The notes beneath the pieces were generated by a model, which was not told where the DNA came from, ran no database searches, and saw only the letters and a program-made list of their open reading frames with translations. This document shows positions 11,371-25,185 of a stretch of 64,000 nucleotides of DNA, in pieces. The translations under genes and the position numbers were made by a program. The DNA is taken from NCBI GenBank assembly GCA_949825025.1, contig OX463783.1, positions 29,839,324 through 29,903,323 of the forward strand, written 5' to 3'. This DNA comes from Siphlonurus alternatus. Lineage: Eukaryota > Arthropoda > Insecta > Ephemeroptera > Siphlonuridae. Every line of letters begins with the position of its first letter. Position 1 is the first letter of the stretch.

Positions 11371-12056
11371 GCTATATAATCCCAAAATTTCATTTATTTT
11401 AACTCGTAAATTATTTGCAATAATTCATGGTACAATGTATCATGGTGGGATGGAAATTCAAATCTATATTTGTTTCATTGGAAAATTGAAAGCTGCAACA
11501 TTTATTTGTTTTACAGCTAATATTAACTAATGCAATGGATTTTTTTTAATTGCCTATGTTTCTCTGGAAGGAAAGCTAAACATCCAACTTTTAATATAAA
11601 AAAAAAAATAAATAAAAAATAAAATCTTTATTTTGAGTATTTTGTTACGTAACCCTATATATTACTTCATACATCTTGATTGAAAATAAAGAATAATAAA
11701 CCTTGTAATTTATTAATTTTTTCATGCACATGCTAAGTAGAGGAAAATATTAGATAAAAAAAATTTATAGAGTGATAACGTTTTAATTCATAAACTGCGT
11801 GTTATTTCCTCTTAAACGCCAAAAATCTTTGAAATGGTATTACACAAAACACTGTGATTTTTATAGTCCTAAAAATAGTAAACACACAAGCAAGAAAGAT
11901 ACATACAGTATTAAGATATGGAAAAACTTCATGTGAAATCACAGTGTCTTTCCCCTTGATTTAAGGCAGAGTAAACGCCGAACAGCTGTTCAGCGTACTC
12001 CCCTTTGATTAACATGTAAACCTTAGCAAATTCACAAAAATGCTGAAATTTTTTTG

Positions 12057-12262
12057 AGAGGCAGATATTAGTGCCTTAAAGCCATAGAAAAAATTTCAAA
12101 ACAATTTAACGAGCCGATTTTTTTTAATTTATATTTTTTATTTTCAGCATAGGTTTTTAATTTCCCATGGAGAGACAAACTAAGAATTTAATTTAAAAAA
12201 AAGCGGCTCGTTAAATTGTTTTGAAATTTTTTCTATGGCTTTAGGCTCTAATATCTGCCTCT
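12057..12262. mobile_element. Foldback MITE-like element, unit B copy
   Basis: Same element as at 1578, with ends AGAGGCAG and CTGCCTCT and the same loop. Confidence 0.8.
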
Positions 12263-13896
12263 AAAAAAAAAAAAATCAGAATTTTTGCTGCAGTTGCTGC
12301 TGCGAGTGGCGTACTTTGAGCTGCCTACCCCCAGGGGTAGTATAATAGTGTTGTATTCAGTTTTATTATAATTGTGTTGTATAATAGATAGCAAGCATTA
12401 AGGATTATTGTCACTATTGTAAATAGTTTTGTTAGCAAAAAAGTATAAAAGTTAGATCATATAATATATAGGGTTAGATCAAATCATAAATAACAAAATG
12501 ACCTCACTCTCGATCTCATTAAAAAAAATTATTATTTGGTCCAGTTTTTGAGAATTTAATTTTTTTTTTAGTTGAAAATCATGCTGATTTGATTTAACTA
12601 ATGGCCGCTGTATTTCCAATGATATTCTCACCACAATATTTTTGCTCCATTTTTTTTTTTTTTTTTTGCTGCATGAAAATTTATAATAAAATTAAGGAAG
12701 GTTTACTATAGTAAAATTTTCAGAGTGATTCACCTTCTCCTAAGATCAGTGACAATAATCATACTTTCATATCTTTCTGCATGGTAAACTTGGCAGATTT
12801 TTCTTTCTTTAAATAATTTCGAGATCTTCGATCTAAATAAAATTAATTTCAATTTTTTATTGGAAAAAATATTGTAAAAATTTTCATATTATGTCAATCT
12901 TTGGGAAGTCTTCTTTTTTTTGTGACTATATTATTTGTATTTTCTCTTGAAAAAAATCAAATTCTAAAATTTCTGCATTAATTTCTATATCTTTTGTAAT
13001 TATATAGGCGCATATATTTTCTTTTTCATTTTCTTTTTAATATTTTTCAACGGTTGGTGTTGTTCCGACTACATTCATCCTTCATCCAATCACCATCAAA
13101 ATTTTTGCAAACAGATGAGAAATTACCCCATCTTTTGTCTAATAAAATTGCAGACATTAATTGATCGCGTCACATGAGAAAATGGAAATTATAAAAAAGA
13201 AAAGAAAAATTATTTGAAAGGTAGGCGCCTTAATTTTCTAAAATCTATAATTGTATTGATATTTGTCGATATAGTACAGTTACTTCCCCTCGAATAATCG
13301 CCTGTACAGTACTACGCACAATGAATTTGTTACTACTGTTTCCAATTCATTTGAAAAAACTCATTATTCATTAGCAAATCACATTTTTAAAGGTGAAAAA
13401 ATTATTCTAATAAAAAGAATATTAATAATTTTGCATTAAAACTATATTAATTTTGATTTTTAGATGATTCGATAATATAGTGACATTTTAATTTATATTT
13501 GTTTTATTTTGCCATAGACTGTACTTTCATTTCGTAAATAAACTTGCGCATTCCGCCATGTTAAATATTAGCCGGTAACTTTTTCTCCCGAAATAATATC
13601 TTTTTTGAGACTATTTTTGGTGATTACTTATTACTGTAAGTAAATGCATGTATTTTGTTATATGCTGAACCTATTTTATGATATTTCGACTCATTTATTA
13701 GTCTTACTGCATTACTGTATCACGCTGTAAACTGTATGCATACCGTCTTGGGCCTGGCGGAGTTGTATGCAATGAATACAGTATGATACAGTTTGCATAC
13801 TGTAGCCATGTCATATTTCTGCTTTCTTCTGCTTTGTATTCGGGGGCTTGTTTGTACCAATCTAATACTAACACTACATAATATATGATATGATAC

Positions 13897-14028
13897 TATA
13901 GTAGAACCATCATATGGTCAGCGCTGTCACTTTGACGAGCCAAGCCGGCGGCTGCAGGCTCCATACCAGCTAGCTGCCGGCTTGCCTCGTCAAAGTGACA
14001 GCGCTGACCATATGATGGTTCTACTATA
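13897..14028. repeat. 132-bp long hairpin, unit B copy
   Basis: Unchanged from the unit A hairpin, including the single arm mismatch. Confidence 0.9.
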
Positions 14029-14528
14029 TGTATGTAGTGTGTTGTACAGAAACATGGGACTAGATATAATTAATTTGCAAAGATCTTATAAGCCGAATTC
14101 TGCTGTAAAAGTAACATTCAAAATTAAAATTTATCTTATTTGAATCCTTTTCTTTCGTAAAATCTTCAATCCAAAATTTTTCTTCTTTCATGATATCTGC
14201 ACGGTCCAATTTTGCAAGCAAAGTATATTTAATTCCAATTGCAGTATGTTGCTGTATATTTTTTAAGTACATAAAAGCAGTATGCATTGCGCATACTATA
14301 GCTTCAATTTATGGACTCCTGAAGACGAGCTGGTTCCATTGGACTGGCTACTGAACCCTCTAGCTATGACAATTCCTTCCATGAATAACAAAAAGAAATT
14401 CATCATAGAAGGTTCAGTAGCCGGTTCAATGGACTCCTGACGACGAGCTGGTTCCATTGGACTTGCTGTTGGGCAATTTCCTGTATGAGAAGATCCTAAC
14501 ACTCTCTCTCTCTCTCTCTCTCACACAG

Positions 14529-14630
14529 GATGGCAAGTGAAATATACCCCAACCTAGCCGAGGGATGTGAGCCGCCCAGTAGCTTCGTGTTCGAGAGACG
14601 ACATCAAACCTGACCGTCCATCAGAGAAAC
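14529..14630 (+). pseudogene. Dync1h1: Exon-like block, probable decayed dynein AAA2 exon (unit B)
   Basis: Copy of the block at 4055 with the same acceptor, donor and broken frame. It differs by GAAATATACC for GAAATGTACC and GAGGG for GAAGG. The CT run before it is longer and ends CACACAG. The dynein reading is equally uncertain here. Confidence 0.4.
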
Positions 14631-14699
14631 GTGAGTGTTCCCTCAGTCACATCAGGATAATCGTCTCCTTCAGTAACCGTGGAGCTCTACTCGTTGTTA

Positions 14700-14919
14700 G
14701 TAAACAAATTATTGTTGGTAATGTCTGTCACGTGAAGTGAAAAACAAACATGGGACGGTTGATTTACATGTTAACTTAAGGGTAATTGTTGAGTGTTGAC
14801 TAGCGCCAACAATGTCATTACGTTCTCTGCTCTGGTGGTGAAATCAGACACTACATCGTCCCATGTTTAACAATGAAAAAGGCTTCATGCGACAGACATT
14901 ATAAACAATGGTTTGTTAC
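14700..14919. mobile_element. Foldback element, unit B copy
   Basis: Same element as at 4226; the left end reads GTAAACAAATT instead of GTTAACAAATT, as it also does in copy D. Confidence 0.75.
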
Positions 14920-16201
14920 CACCATTGATTGCTTCTTAACAGTGTATTGAGAAAGCATTTTATTTATATATTTTTTTATTTACAATTTTATTCCGATTAA
15001 TTGGAGTCTTTAAGTCAGCTGATTTTGTGGTGTTCCCACCGTCCTATCTAAGCTAGCCTATGTAAAAAAATTGAATTTGCTTTTTTGGCATACAAGAAAT
15101 TTTAGAGAAAAATTAGTTCTTGGTTTTATTAAACACAAATAGTGTACAGATATGATTATACATAAATAAATAGATACATAATTAGACATAGAAACATACA
15201 CGCAAAATTATGGAACAGAATCACTGAACTATATTCTATGGAAAGCTAACGCTCGCTCTTCTACACCCTCCGCGCTGAGACAAAGAAAAGTTTCTCCTTT
15301 TACCACTACAGCTGATCCCTTAACATGAAATAACGTTGAAAAGGTCTGACCTTCCTACTATAGTGGGAAGAAATCAGCTGGCAGGCAGGTAGAAGCATTT
15401 TTATTTGCTTCAAACCCTAGTGTGTAGTCTCGCCCCCTGAACAAAATATTAAAAAAATTGCTAAAAATTGAAAAATTAGTTCTTGGTTCATTATCAGGGG
15501 GCGTAGGAGATGGTTTCAAATTCATTGCTGTAACAGTTACCGAGAAAAAATTCAAATTTTCTAACATGGTGGCTTATGGAGAAAATTTTCCTGCCAAAGA
15601 GCACTTGTAGCATTATTTTTCTGTGATTGAAAAAGACCACATCATTAATTGCTGGTCAAAACGTGTCAATAAGTATTTGTAAGTGCTATCAAGATTCATT
15701 TGCTGTGGACATTTCGTTGTGGTAAGGTTTGTTGGTATTTTGTCCCTATCTATTTCATTAAATTTATATATCCAACACTAATGGTTCCTCTTTCGTCATT
15801 ACATTATAATAGTAATGATTAACGATAAATCTCAGTTACTGCTGGAGTCAAAGAATGTTTCCCTGCAAAAGAATTGAATGAAATAAATTTTAAAAAATCG
15901 AGAATGTTCTAAAACTTAATCACTTATGGTTTGAGCAAATTCATACCTTGCAGCTTTCTTACAACAGCTCCATTTCCGGTTTTCGTCCATAAGGCCAATG
16001 TTAAACTTCTACCTCAGTTTTCACAAAGCTGATAACACAGATTTGCTTCAAAATTTGTATGCCACCTATTAATGGTGAGTTCCAAGTCCCCTGCAAGTCT
16101 TGTTGCATTCAGGCAGTACGATTGCAAGATCTCAACCTACTGAGATTCATCCTTTATGACATTTTCTCCTTTCTCACCTGACATGTTTCTGTGTCTGGCA
16201 G

Positions 16202-16367
16202 GTCCAACACCTCAAGTCTGGGATGCTGATGACCGTGTCTGGCTGAGGGATGGTGTGGTTCAGCGATGACGATCTTTCAACGTAGATGATGGTTGAGAGC
16301 ATCTTGAGCCACCTGCGACACATCCCGCTGGACAAGGAAGGACTAGAACCTGTCGCCCGCTCTCAAG
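16202..16367 (+). pseudogene. Dync1h1: Cytoplasmic dynein heavy chain AAA2 exon, disabled (unit B)
   Basis: Second copy of the AAA2 exon at 5728, with GMVWFSDDDLST and HLRHIPLDK in one frame and the same two stops, TGA at 16244-16246 and TAG at 16283-16285. I see no change from unit A inside the exon. Shared disabling mutations in two copies argue against read or assembly error and show that the exon was already dead when it was amplified. No further dynein exon follows within the unit. Confidence 0.88.
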
Positions 16368-16994
16368 GTCTGTTTCCACAATAGTGAAGTGTTTTTATGT
16401 GTTTTTAATTTATCTGCTTCGGTTATTAATGCTTTTTCGTGACAAAAATTATTAAGGAAAATAACTTTAAAAATGTTAATTATACATTTTAGGTAGTATG
16501 GATCTATCGTTTTTGAACCCCTTGGTGATGCTAGTGACAGGATAGACATTAGAAATGCTGGGCTATTTTAATTTAGTTGCAACTCAAAAAATGACCTTGG
16601 CAACGCTAGGGGGCAGAATTATATTCTAATAATCAGGGATATGCATTATTTTCTGGTACTGTTTTTGTTTCTAATTTCTGATTTGCTCCAAAGTAGTTGT
16701 TGATTTTTTTGTGATGAGCCAATCACAGAGTAGAAAAAATTCAACTTTTAAATTAACGTTAAATTCCATTGGTTGGAATTGACCAATGAAAAGAAAGTTA
16801 GTTTAAACCTCAAAAAGATACTTTTGTTATTGGTAGCCTTCATCGATTTAAAAATCATCGTTTAGAGCTTAAATATATTACTCTTAATGGACACGATTCA
16901 CTAAGCAGTTAGTCAGGTTTTTAACCACATTTAGCTTAACTACGTTTAACTAAGGTGGTATATGTAGCACGTAAAACAGGTATAGTTAAAATTG

Positions 16995-17300
16995 TTGCCA
17001 TGTATTTTTTGTTCGGGGTAGTTTTCAATTTTGAAATTTAAAAACTCCTCCTGTCTCGTGTTCCTCTTCCACTGCCCCCCGGTTGGTGGAAAAGTCGTGC
17101 TGGAGGTACGTTTTGAACCTGGAGCCTCTTGCATGCCAGGCGGGCATTCTTGCACTAGGCCACCGTGGCTTATCTATAGCTGGTCGTTTCGTTCAGGTTT
17201 AAAAGTTTTGACGGGAGAAGGTGAGTCACGGCGATAAGACGAACGCCGGAAATCCTTCACGAAGTTTTGTGTGACCTCGGTGGTCACGTGAGCTGGCCGC
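16995..17300 (-). mobile_element. tRNA-derived SINE-like segment, unit B copy
   Basis: Same A-box and B-box matches as the unit A copy, carried along with the tandem unit rather than inserted separately. Confidence 0.55.
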
Positions 17301-18894
17301 CTTAGATTGCAAATACAAATCATATAATAAAACGGGATTTTATTATTACCTTGAAATGTTATTTATAGATTCTTATTGATTTTGTAATTTTTTGAAATTG
17401 CAGAAAGTGTTGTGGTATAATATTGCGATGGATTATGTTAAAATTATGTAGTTTAAATTGTTAGAATTGAGAGTATAGAAGTTTCATTATAACAACAAGG
17501 AAAGAAAATTATATGTTGATCGATTATAATTATAATTAATAATAATTTAAAAATCTTTAATAAATAGGTCGAAACGTGAACAATGATTCAGTCAGTGACT
17601 TAATTGCTTCAGATTATATTTGCATTATTTATAGCTTTGAAAAAATCCGCAATATTTTAAGGCTTAACCTGAGATATTCGGACGAAAAAAGTCGTATCGA
17701 CAGATGTTCTTGAAATTAATTTGGTAGACTTACAACAATTGTCCAAATACTACTGATTTTTTTTAGATTTTTTTAACCGTTGGTTTAATTATAATTAATT
17801 TATTCAAATGTGTATTTTGTATCCTTTCAATGTTAAATTTTTAAATCAACATTGCACAAAAACGGCTCGAGAATTTTTTTAGAATTTTACATGGATTAAA
17901 AGCTAATTTTTTGGACTATTTTTCTGAATAGTTTTCATATATTTCGAACCGTGGCGATGATCGTTTCTGATATGTCCTAAGAAACTTGGCAACGCTCTCA
18001 AGGACTGTACTTACCACCCCCTCCTAATCTTTTATTCGCATTACTATTGCAACAGTGTTGTCAGATTTGCAGGTGTAGCCACGCCTCTTGACCTTGACAG
18101 ACAAATTCTCAGGTTATACCTTAAATGAGAATTAAATTTATTATAAAAGTATTTGAAATGAAAACTTTCATTTTTACATCTTTTTACGTAATTTTTACTT
18201 TGCATAATTTTATGAATATTAATAAATTTCAAATTTAAATATAATAATAATAATAATAAGTTTGGTTAATTTACTGTATTTTTTCATGTAATTATATTAA
18301 ACCTCCTCTTGGTTATTGCAAATTATTTTGTTGCTGTTATGTAATTGCATTTTACTATAATCGATATAATATAATTAATGATTGTGATCGAAGCCAAACT
18401 GATACAAACGTAACACGTTTTTGAGACTGAATTATATTAATATAACATAGTTAATTTAGATTAAATGATTTATGTGATACAGTACATAAAAATTATGATT
18501 AAAAAATTAATAAAGGCATAATAATTACATTAAACAATATAATATTAATGTCGCCTTCACAAGTTGCAATTGACTATATATTGCAAGTGATAAGGCTGCA
18601 AGAGAAGCACGTCAGCTCCATAGTTCATCGTAACCTTTCGTTGCTTGACGAAGAATATATTATACTGTATAATACATATTGCTTGTTAGTTAAATACTTT
18701 TTTTATTTAATTTCCACTATTTTATTCTTTAAACTATTGTGTGCTTTGCAATTGGACTGCCTGATCAGTATAGTCTGTTTTGAATATTAAATACAAATAA
18801 ATAACTAAAGAATTATTATACCTGAATTTGAAAGTCGTAATGCAAATTTCGTGATTTACTTAGCAACACTTACGCTACCGGTAGTGTCTGTCTA

Positions 18895-19234
18895 ATGGAC
18901 AACCTGCATGAAAAAGATTTATTGCAGAAATGAATAGAGGGCACTAAATTATGCAACTCTGAATTTTTTCAGATTTTTTTGAGACCCAGAACTATTTTTA
19001 AATAATTTTTGAAAGTTCTGTAAGCTAAGTTGGCACCCCTGAATCCTTAATATAAAGGATAAGACCGAGACGCCTATTAACGCCTCCAGGAGGCGTGGCC
19101 GTACTTTCAACAATAATTAAAAAATCGTTCTGAATTTCAAAAAAAAAAAAAAAAATCTGAAAAAATTCAGAGTAGCATAATTTGGTACCCTCTATGCATT
19201 TCTGCAATAAAAATTTTTCATTTAGGTTGTCCAT
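18895..19234. mobile_element. Foldback element of the F1 family, unit B copy
   Basis: Same element as at 8421, with ends ATGGACAACC and GGTTGTCCAT. Confidence 0.8.
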
Positions 19235-19363
19235 TTGTAAGTTAAGGCCTGTATGATCCCTTTATTAATGCATGTCTTTGCTTATAAAATATTTACAATG
19301 CAGTATAATGGCGAAATCATCAATTAATCTGCAGTAATTTAAAATAAGGAGAATAATTTATGC

Positions 19364-19446
<83 letters not shown>

Positions 19447-19479
19447 TATATATATACAGTATATATATATATATATATT
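19364..19479. repeat. AT dinucleotide microsatellite, unit B
   Basis: A few bases longer than the unit A tract; otherwise the same interrupted AT run. Confidence 0.95.
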
Positions 19480-20839
19480 TAGAAAAAAAAAGTGTAATTT
19501 CAATTCGGAATGTATAATTCCTTAAATAATTCCATCGTAATTCGTGTATATCAAAGAATAATTGTGATCGTTTCTCGTACAATAAACAACGATAATTAGT
19601 TCGATAGATTTGTCAGTTTTTGTCTGAGGGCGTTAGGATTAGGAATGTCACTTATACAGTGTAGTATAGTAGTGGGTGTATGGCTGACCGCGGTCTATTC
19701 TGAAAAACGATATCACTTCCTGTGACTCACTGCTGTGTCATTTGGTCGCCAGCAAGGATCATGAAAACATCGTTTTATTTCGTCGTAAATTTGTCATATA
19801 TTTACTTGTCTTTATAACTGAAGTGCAAGTTAAATTATTACATTTGGTTAATGTACTGTATTATAGCGAATTGTTTTTTTTTTTTTTTTTTTTAATTGGA
19901 GTGCAAAACATATATGGCTGTCTGTGCGTAGGCAATAAAAACTGTGGTAAGTGAATTGTTATTGTTCATGTTTTTAATTTTATAATATTTTTATTATATT
20001 TTTGAATATATTTTTTATATTTATAACCTTTTTTTTTAACGATACGTACAACACGTACAACATCAAGCAATTTCTAGTTTCTAAGTCCCATTTGACCAGT
20101 TTGATGCAGAAGCCCTGTTTGACTGTTATGGCTTTCAATTTTTTTCCATTTATAAAAAAAGTTTGTAAATTGCATATTTTTTCAGTATTAAAACGAAGTT
20201 TTGTGTTTTATTTTTCGTTTTATTATGTTATTAGTTCTCATTTGAGAACTTTAATTATTGACTTTCGTCGTGTAAAATTTCGTGATTTGCTGTGTTATAT
20301 ATATTTTGGAGTTGCAGGCTAAAATATGTAGCATAAGATTTTTGCCTCATTATTTTTTTATATATGATATATAATATATTTCTTACGTTTCTACGTCATC
20401 TTGAATTACCGCGTGTGACTTCAATAAAATATGCCATCTATTTAATAAATTTAATTCTTCCTCGCCAAAATCGTAATCTTTATTTTCTCGCGTTGCGTAC
20501 TTTTATTTTTCCCCTTAAAAATTGGCTTTTTACGTTATATCGAGGACTTCAGATTCCGAGGGACGAAAAAGTTATTATCTTGTACTGTACCTAGTTTTTC
20601 CTGTCCCACGCAATGTTCTTTTTGTCGGGACCGCGATCTCCTTAAAACAATATTGAATTTTACCTAACAACAGGTTGCATAATGAGAGTTTTTAATAATG
20701 TATAATGTGCGCTTTTAATTGTATAAAATTCTTTATTTTCAATTGCAGTAATTTCCACTGTTTGAAATGTTGCATTACAAATTTGAGTAGAGGACATTGG
20801 GTTATTTTTTGTCACTTTCTTAATAATTTTTGACATTAT

Positions 20840-22442
20840 TTAAATCAAGGGGAAGGACACTGTCACATCATATGAAGTTTTTCCATTTCTTCCTATGTAT
20901 CTTTCTTGCTTGTGTGTTTACTATTTTTACGACTATGAAATCACAGTGTTTTGTATAATACCATTTCAAAGATTTTTTACGTTTAAGAGAAAATAATACG
21001 CCCAATGTTAAAAAAAAAAATACCTCGCATGAAAATGATGAAAAAACTAAATAATATGTTCTCCTCTTCATCCCCTATCAGTAGATAAAATATCAGGTGT
21101 ACAAATTCGAGCTAATTTGACTAAATTAACATAGAAATTCCATATTTTTCCATGGTTTTAATTTTAAAAATGTCAATTTTAAAAATTCATAACTCCAAAA
21201 CTAGCTCGAATTTGTATAATATACCTGATATTTTAGCTACTGATGTAAAGGAGAACATTATCTAATTTTCAGGTGTTTCATTTTTTTTTTTTTTTTAATA
21301 TTAGGCGTGTTACCTTAACCATAAAAGGGTTGACATCATGACGTAACTCAAGGTCCTGTAAATTGAAAAAAAAAAAAAAAAAAAAAAAAATTATCTATTA
21401 CCCACACCTAGCTTTTCATTACTTTAATCTACACAAAAAATTTATATAATTAAATCGGGAGAACACTCTCTAATGTACGTGAAGTGAGCCCCCCAACTTT
21501 CAGCACTAATTCCAAAATTAGGTGCAGTAATAAGTGCTCAATTAGTGCTAATTAGTGCCGTATGACACACATCAGCCCTCCTCTAAACACAAGTTCAAAT
21601 CAAATTTGAATGATGGGCCCACTTCAAGGCAGCCCCCCCACTTACAGTACTATATAATTCCAATTTTGGGTGCAATAATTAGTGCTCGATTAGTGCTAAT
21701 TAGTACCGTAAAAAGTTTTGCTCCAGCTCAGTATCTTCAATTTCAAATAACATGAAACACATGAGAGCAGCGCTCCCCTCCTCCCCAAACCTGCAAGTTT
21801 TGCTGCAAGGATTCAAAAATTAAGTGAAATTAAAAGAACTCAATTAGTGCTATATAATCCCAAAATTTCATTTATTTTAACTCGTAAATTATTTGCAATA
21901 ATTCATGGTACAATGTATCATGGTGGGATGGAAATTCAAATCTATATTTGTTTCATTGGAAAATTGAAAGCTGCAACATTTATTTGTTTTACAGCTAATA
22001 TTAACTAATGCAATGGATTTTTTTTAATTGCCTATGTTTCTCTGGAAGGAAAGCTAAACATCCAACTTTTAATATAAAAAAAAAAATAAATAAAAAATAA
22101 AATCTTTATTTTGAGTATTTTGTTACGTAACCCTATATATTACTTCATACATCTTGATTGAAAATAAAGAATAATAAACCTTGTAATTTATTAATTTTTT
22201 CATGCACATGCTAAGTAGAGGAAAATATTAGATAAAAAAAATTTATAGAGTGATAACGTTTTAATTCATAAACTGCGTGTTATTTCCTCTTAAACGCCAA
22301 AAATCTTTGAAATGGTATTACACAAAACACTGTGATTTTTATAGTCCTAAAAATAGTAAACACACAAGCAAGAAAGATACATACAGTATTAAGATATGGA
22401 AAAACTTCATGTGAAATCACAGTGTCTTTCCCCTTGATTTAA
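20840..22442. mobile_element. 1.6-kb element with long terminal inverted repeats, unit B
   Basis: Second copy, also 1,603 bases, with TTAAATCAAGG and CCTTGATTTAA ends, the nested foldback and the AATTAGTGCT repeats. It abuts unit C. Confidence 0.85.
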
Positions 22443-22534
22443 GGCAGAGTAAACGCCGAACAGCTGTTCAGCGTACTCCCCTTTGATTAACATGTAAACC
22501 TTAGCAAATTCACAAAAATGCTGAAATTTTTTTG

Positions 22535-22740
22535 AGAGGCAGATATTAGTGCCTTAAAGCCATAGAAAAAATTTCAAAACAATTTAACGAGCCGATTTTT
22601 TTTAATTTATATTTTTTATTTTCAGCATAGGTTTTTAATTTCCCATGGAGAGACAAACTAAGAATTTAATTTAAAAAAAAGCGGCTCGTTAAATTGTTTT
22701 GAAATTTTTTCTATGGCTTTAGGCTCTAATATCTGCCTCT
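22535..22740. mobile_element. Foldback MITE-like element, unit C copy
   Basis: Same element as at 1578. Confidence 0.8.
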
Positions 22741-24376
22741 AAAAAAAAAAAAATCAGAATTTTTGCTGCAGTTGCTGCTGCGAGTGGCGTACTTTGAGCT
22801 GCCTACCCACCAGGGGTAGTATAATAGTGTTGTATTCAGTTTTATTATAATTGTGTTGTATAATAGATAGCAAGCATTAAGGATTATTGTCACTATTGTA
22901 AATAGTTTTGTTAGCAAAAAAGTATAAAAGTTAGATCATATAATATATAGGGTTAGATCAAATCATAAATAACAAAATGACCTCACTCTCGATCTCATTA
23001 AAAAAAATTATTATTTGGTCCAGTTTTTGAGAATTTAATTTTTTTTTTAGTTGAAAATCATGCTGATTTGATTTAACTAATGGCCGCTGTATTTCCAATG
23101 ATATTCTCACCACAATATTTTTGCTCCATTTTTTTTTTTTTTTTTTTGCTGCATGAAAATTTATAATAAAATTAAGGAAGGTTTACTATAGTAAAATTTT
23201 CAGAGTGATTCACCTTCTCCTAAGATCAGTGACAATAATCATACTTTCATATCTTTCTGCATGGTAAACTTGGCAGATTTTTCTTTCTTTAAATAATTTC
23301 GAGATCTTCGATCTAAATAAAATTAATTTCAATTTTTTATCGGAAAAAATATTGTAAATATTTTCATATTATGTCAATCTTTGGGAAGTCTTCTTTTTTT
23401 TGTGACTATATTATTTGTATTTTCTCTTGAAAAAAATCAAATTCTAAAATTTCTGCATTAATTTCTATATCTTTTGTAATTATATAGGCGCATATATTTT
23501 CTTTTTCATTTTCTTTTTAATATTTTTCAACGGTTGGTGTTGTTCCGACTACATTCATCCTTCATCCAATCACCATCAAAATTTTTGCAAACAGATGAGA
23601 AATTACCCCATCTTTTGTCTAATAAAATTGCAGACATTAATTGATCGCGTCACATGAGAAAATGGAAATTATAAAAAAGAAAAGAAAAATTATTTGAAAG
23701 GTAGGCGCCTTAATTTTCTAAAATCTATAATTGTATTGATATTTGTCGATATAGTACAGTTACTTCCCCTCGAATAATCGCCTGTACAGTACTACGCACA
23801 ATGAATTTGTTACTACTGTTTCCAATTCATTTGAAAAAACTCATTATTCATTAGCAAATCACATTTTTAAAGGTGAAAAAATTATTCTAATAAAAAGAAT
23901 ATTAATAATTTTGCATTAAAACTATATTAATTTTGATTTTTAGATGATTCGATAATATAGTGACATTTTAATTTATATTTGTTTTATTTTGCCATAGACT
24001 GTACTTTCATTTCGTAAATAAACTTGCGCATTCCGCCATGTTAAATATTAGCCGGTAACTTTTTCTCCCGAAATAATATATTTTTTGAGACTATTTTTGG
24101 TGATTACTTATTACTGTAAGTAAATGCATGTATTTTGTTATATGCTGAACCTATTTTATGATATTTCGACTCATTTATTAGTCTTACTGCATTACTGTAT
24201 CACGCTGTAAACTGTATGCATACCGTCTTGGGCCTGGCGGAGTTGTATGCAATGAATACAGTATGATACAGTATGCATACTGTAGCCATGTCATATTTCT
24301 GCTTTCTTCTGCTTTGTATTCGGGGGCTTGTTTGTACCAATCTAATACTAACACTACATAATATATGATATGATAC

Positions 24377-24508
24377 TATAGTAGAACCATCATATGGTCA
24401 GCGCTGTCACTTTGACGAGCCAAGCCGGCGGCTGCAGGCTCCATACCAGCTAGCTGCCGGCTTGCCTCGTCAAAGTGACAGCGCTGACCATATGATGGTT
24501 CTACTATA
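24377..24508. repeat. 132-bp long hairpin, unit C copy
   Basis: Same hairpin as in A and B. Confidence 0.9.
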
Positions 24509-25014
24509 TGTATGTAGTGTGTTGTACAGAAACATGGGACTAGATATAATTAATTTGCAAAGATCTTATAAGCCGAATTCTGCTGTAAAAGTAACTAAAA
24601 GTAACATTCAAAATTAAAATTTATCTTATTTGAATCCTTTTCTTTCGTAAAATCTTCAATCCAAAATTTTTCTTCTTTCATGATATCTGCACGGTCCAAT
24701 TTTGCAAGCAAAGTATATTTAATTCCAATTGCAGTATGTTGCTGTATATTTTTTAAGTACATAAAAGCAGTATGCATTGCGCATACTATAGCTTCAATTT
24801 ATGGACTCCTGACGACGAGCTGGTTCCATTGGACTGGCTACTGAACCCTCTAGCTATGACAATTCCTTCCATGAATAACAAAAAGAAATTCATCATAGAA
24901 GGTTCAGTAGCCAGTTCAATGGACTCCTGACGACGAGCTGGTTCCATTGGACTTGCTGTTGGGCAATTTCCTGTATGAGAAGATCCTAACACTCTCTCTC
25001 TCTCTCTCTCACAG

Positions 25015-25116
25015 GATGGCAAGTGAAATGTACCCCAACCTGGCCGAAGGATGTGAGCCGCCCAGTAGCTTCGTGTTCGAGAGACGACATCAAACCTGAC
25101 CGTCCATCAGAGAAAC
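25015..25116 (+). pseudogene. Dync1h1: Exon-like block, probable decayed dynein AAA2 exon (unit C)
   Basis: A-type version of the block (CACAG acceptor, GAAATGTACC) with one private change, CCTGGCC for CCTAGCC. No AAA2 exon follows, because the unit breaks off 410 bases downstream. Confidence 0.4.
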
Positions 25117-25185
25117 GTGAGTGTTCCCTCAGTCACATCAGGATAATCGTCTCCTTCAGTAACCGTGGAGCTCTACTCGTTGTTA

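Larger units (their letters stand above)
10362..11964. mobile_element. 1.6-kb element with long terminal inverted repeats, unit A
   Basis: The sequence from TTAAATCAAGGGGAAGG to CCCCTTGATTTAA is bounded by inverted repeats of about 165 bases (10362-10525 and 11799-11964). It ends each full unit, and the corresponding site at the start of unit A (about 1485) lacks it, which indicates an insertion. TTAA stands at both ends; in such a palindromic end this may be part of the repeat rather than a target duplication. No transposase is encoded. Inside are a nested foldback (10521-10830) and a degenerate tandem repeat (11010-11370). A broken relative lies at 45355-45685. Confidence 0.85.
1492..11973 (+). 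repeat. 10.48-kb tandem repeat unit A
   Basis: Complete unit of the direct tandem array; the next unit starts 10,482 bases downstream with the same AACGCCGAACAGCTGTT. Order inside: foldback (1578), 132-bp hairpin (3427), direct repeat (3841), dynein-like exon (4055), foldback (4226), dynein AAA2 exon (5728), tRNA-like SINE (6521), foldback (8421), AT microsatellite (8890) and the 1.6-kb inverted-repeat element (10362). Other stretches over 300 bases (1784-3426, 4446-5727, 5894-6520, 6827-8420, 9001-10361) are AT-rich intron-like DNA with no gene I can support. Within them, 4970-5125 and 5380-5610 are dispersed repeats with relatives at 42420-42710 and, inverted, at 36525-36900. Units A and B differ by scattered substitutions and small indels only. 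Confidence 0.95.
11974..22451 (+). repeat. 10.48-kb tandem repeat unit B
   Basis: Second complete unit, 10,478 bases, with the same parts in the same order as unit A. It differs from A at its left end (GTAAACGCC instead of ATAACGCC), lacks the AGTCCTTTCAGC segment that A has at 2820, has CATTAGCAAATC for CATTAGTAAATC, and has CACACAG instead of CACAG before the exon-like block. These private differences let later copies be traced. Stretches between the listed elements hold nothing I can support as a gene. Confidence 0.95.
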
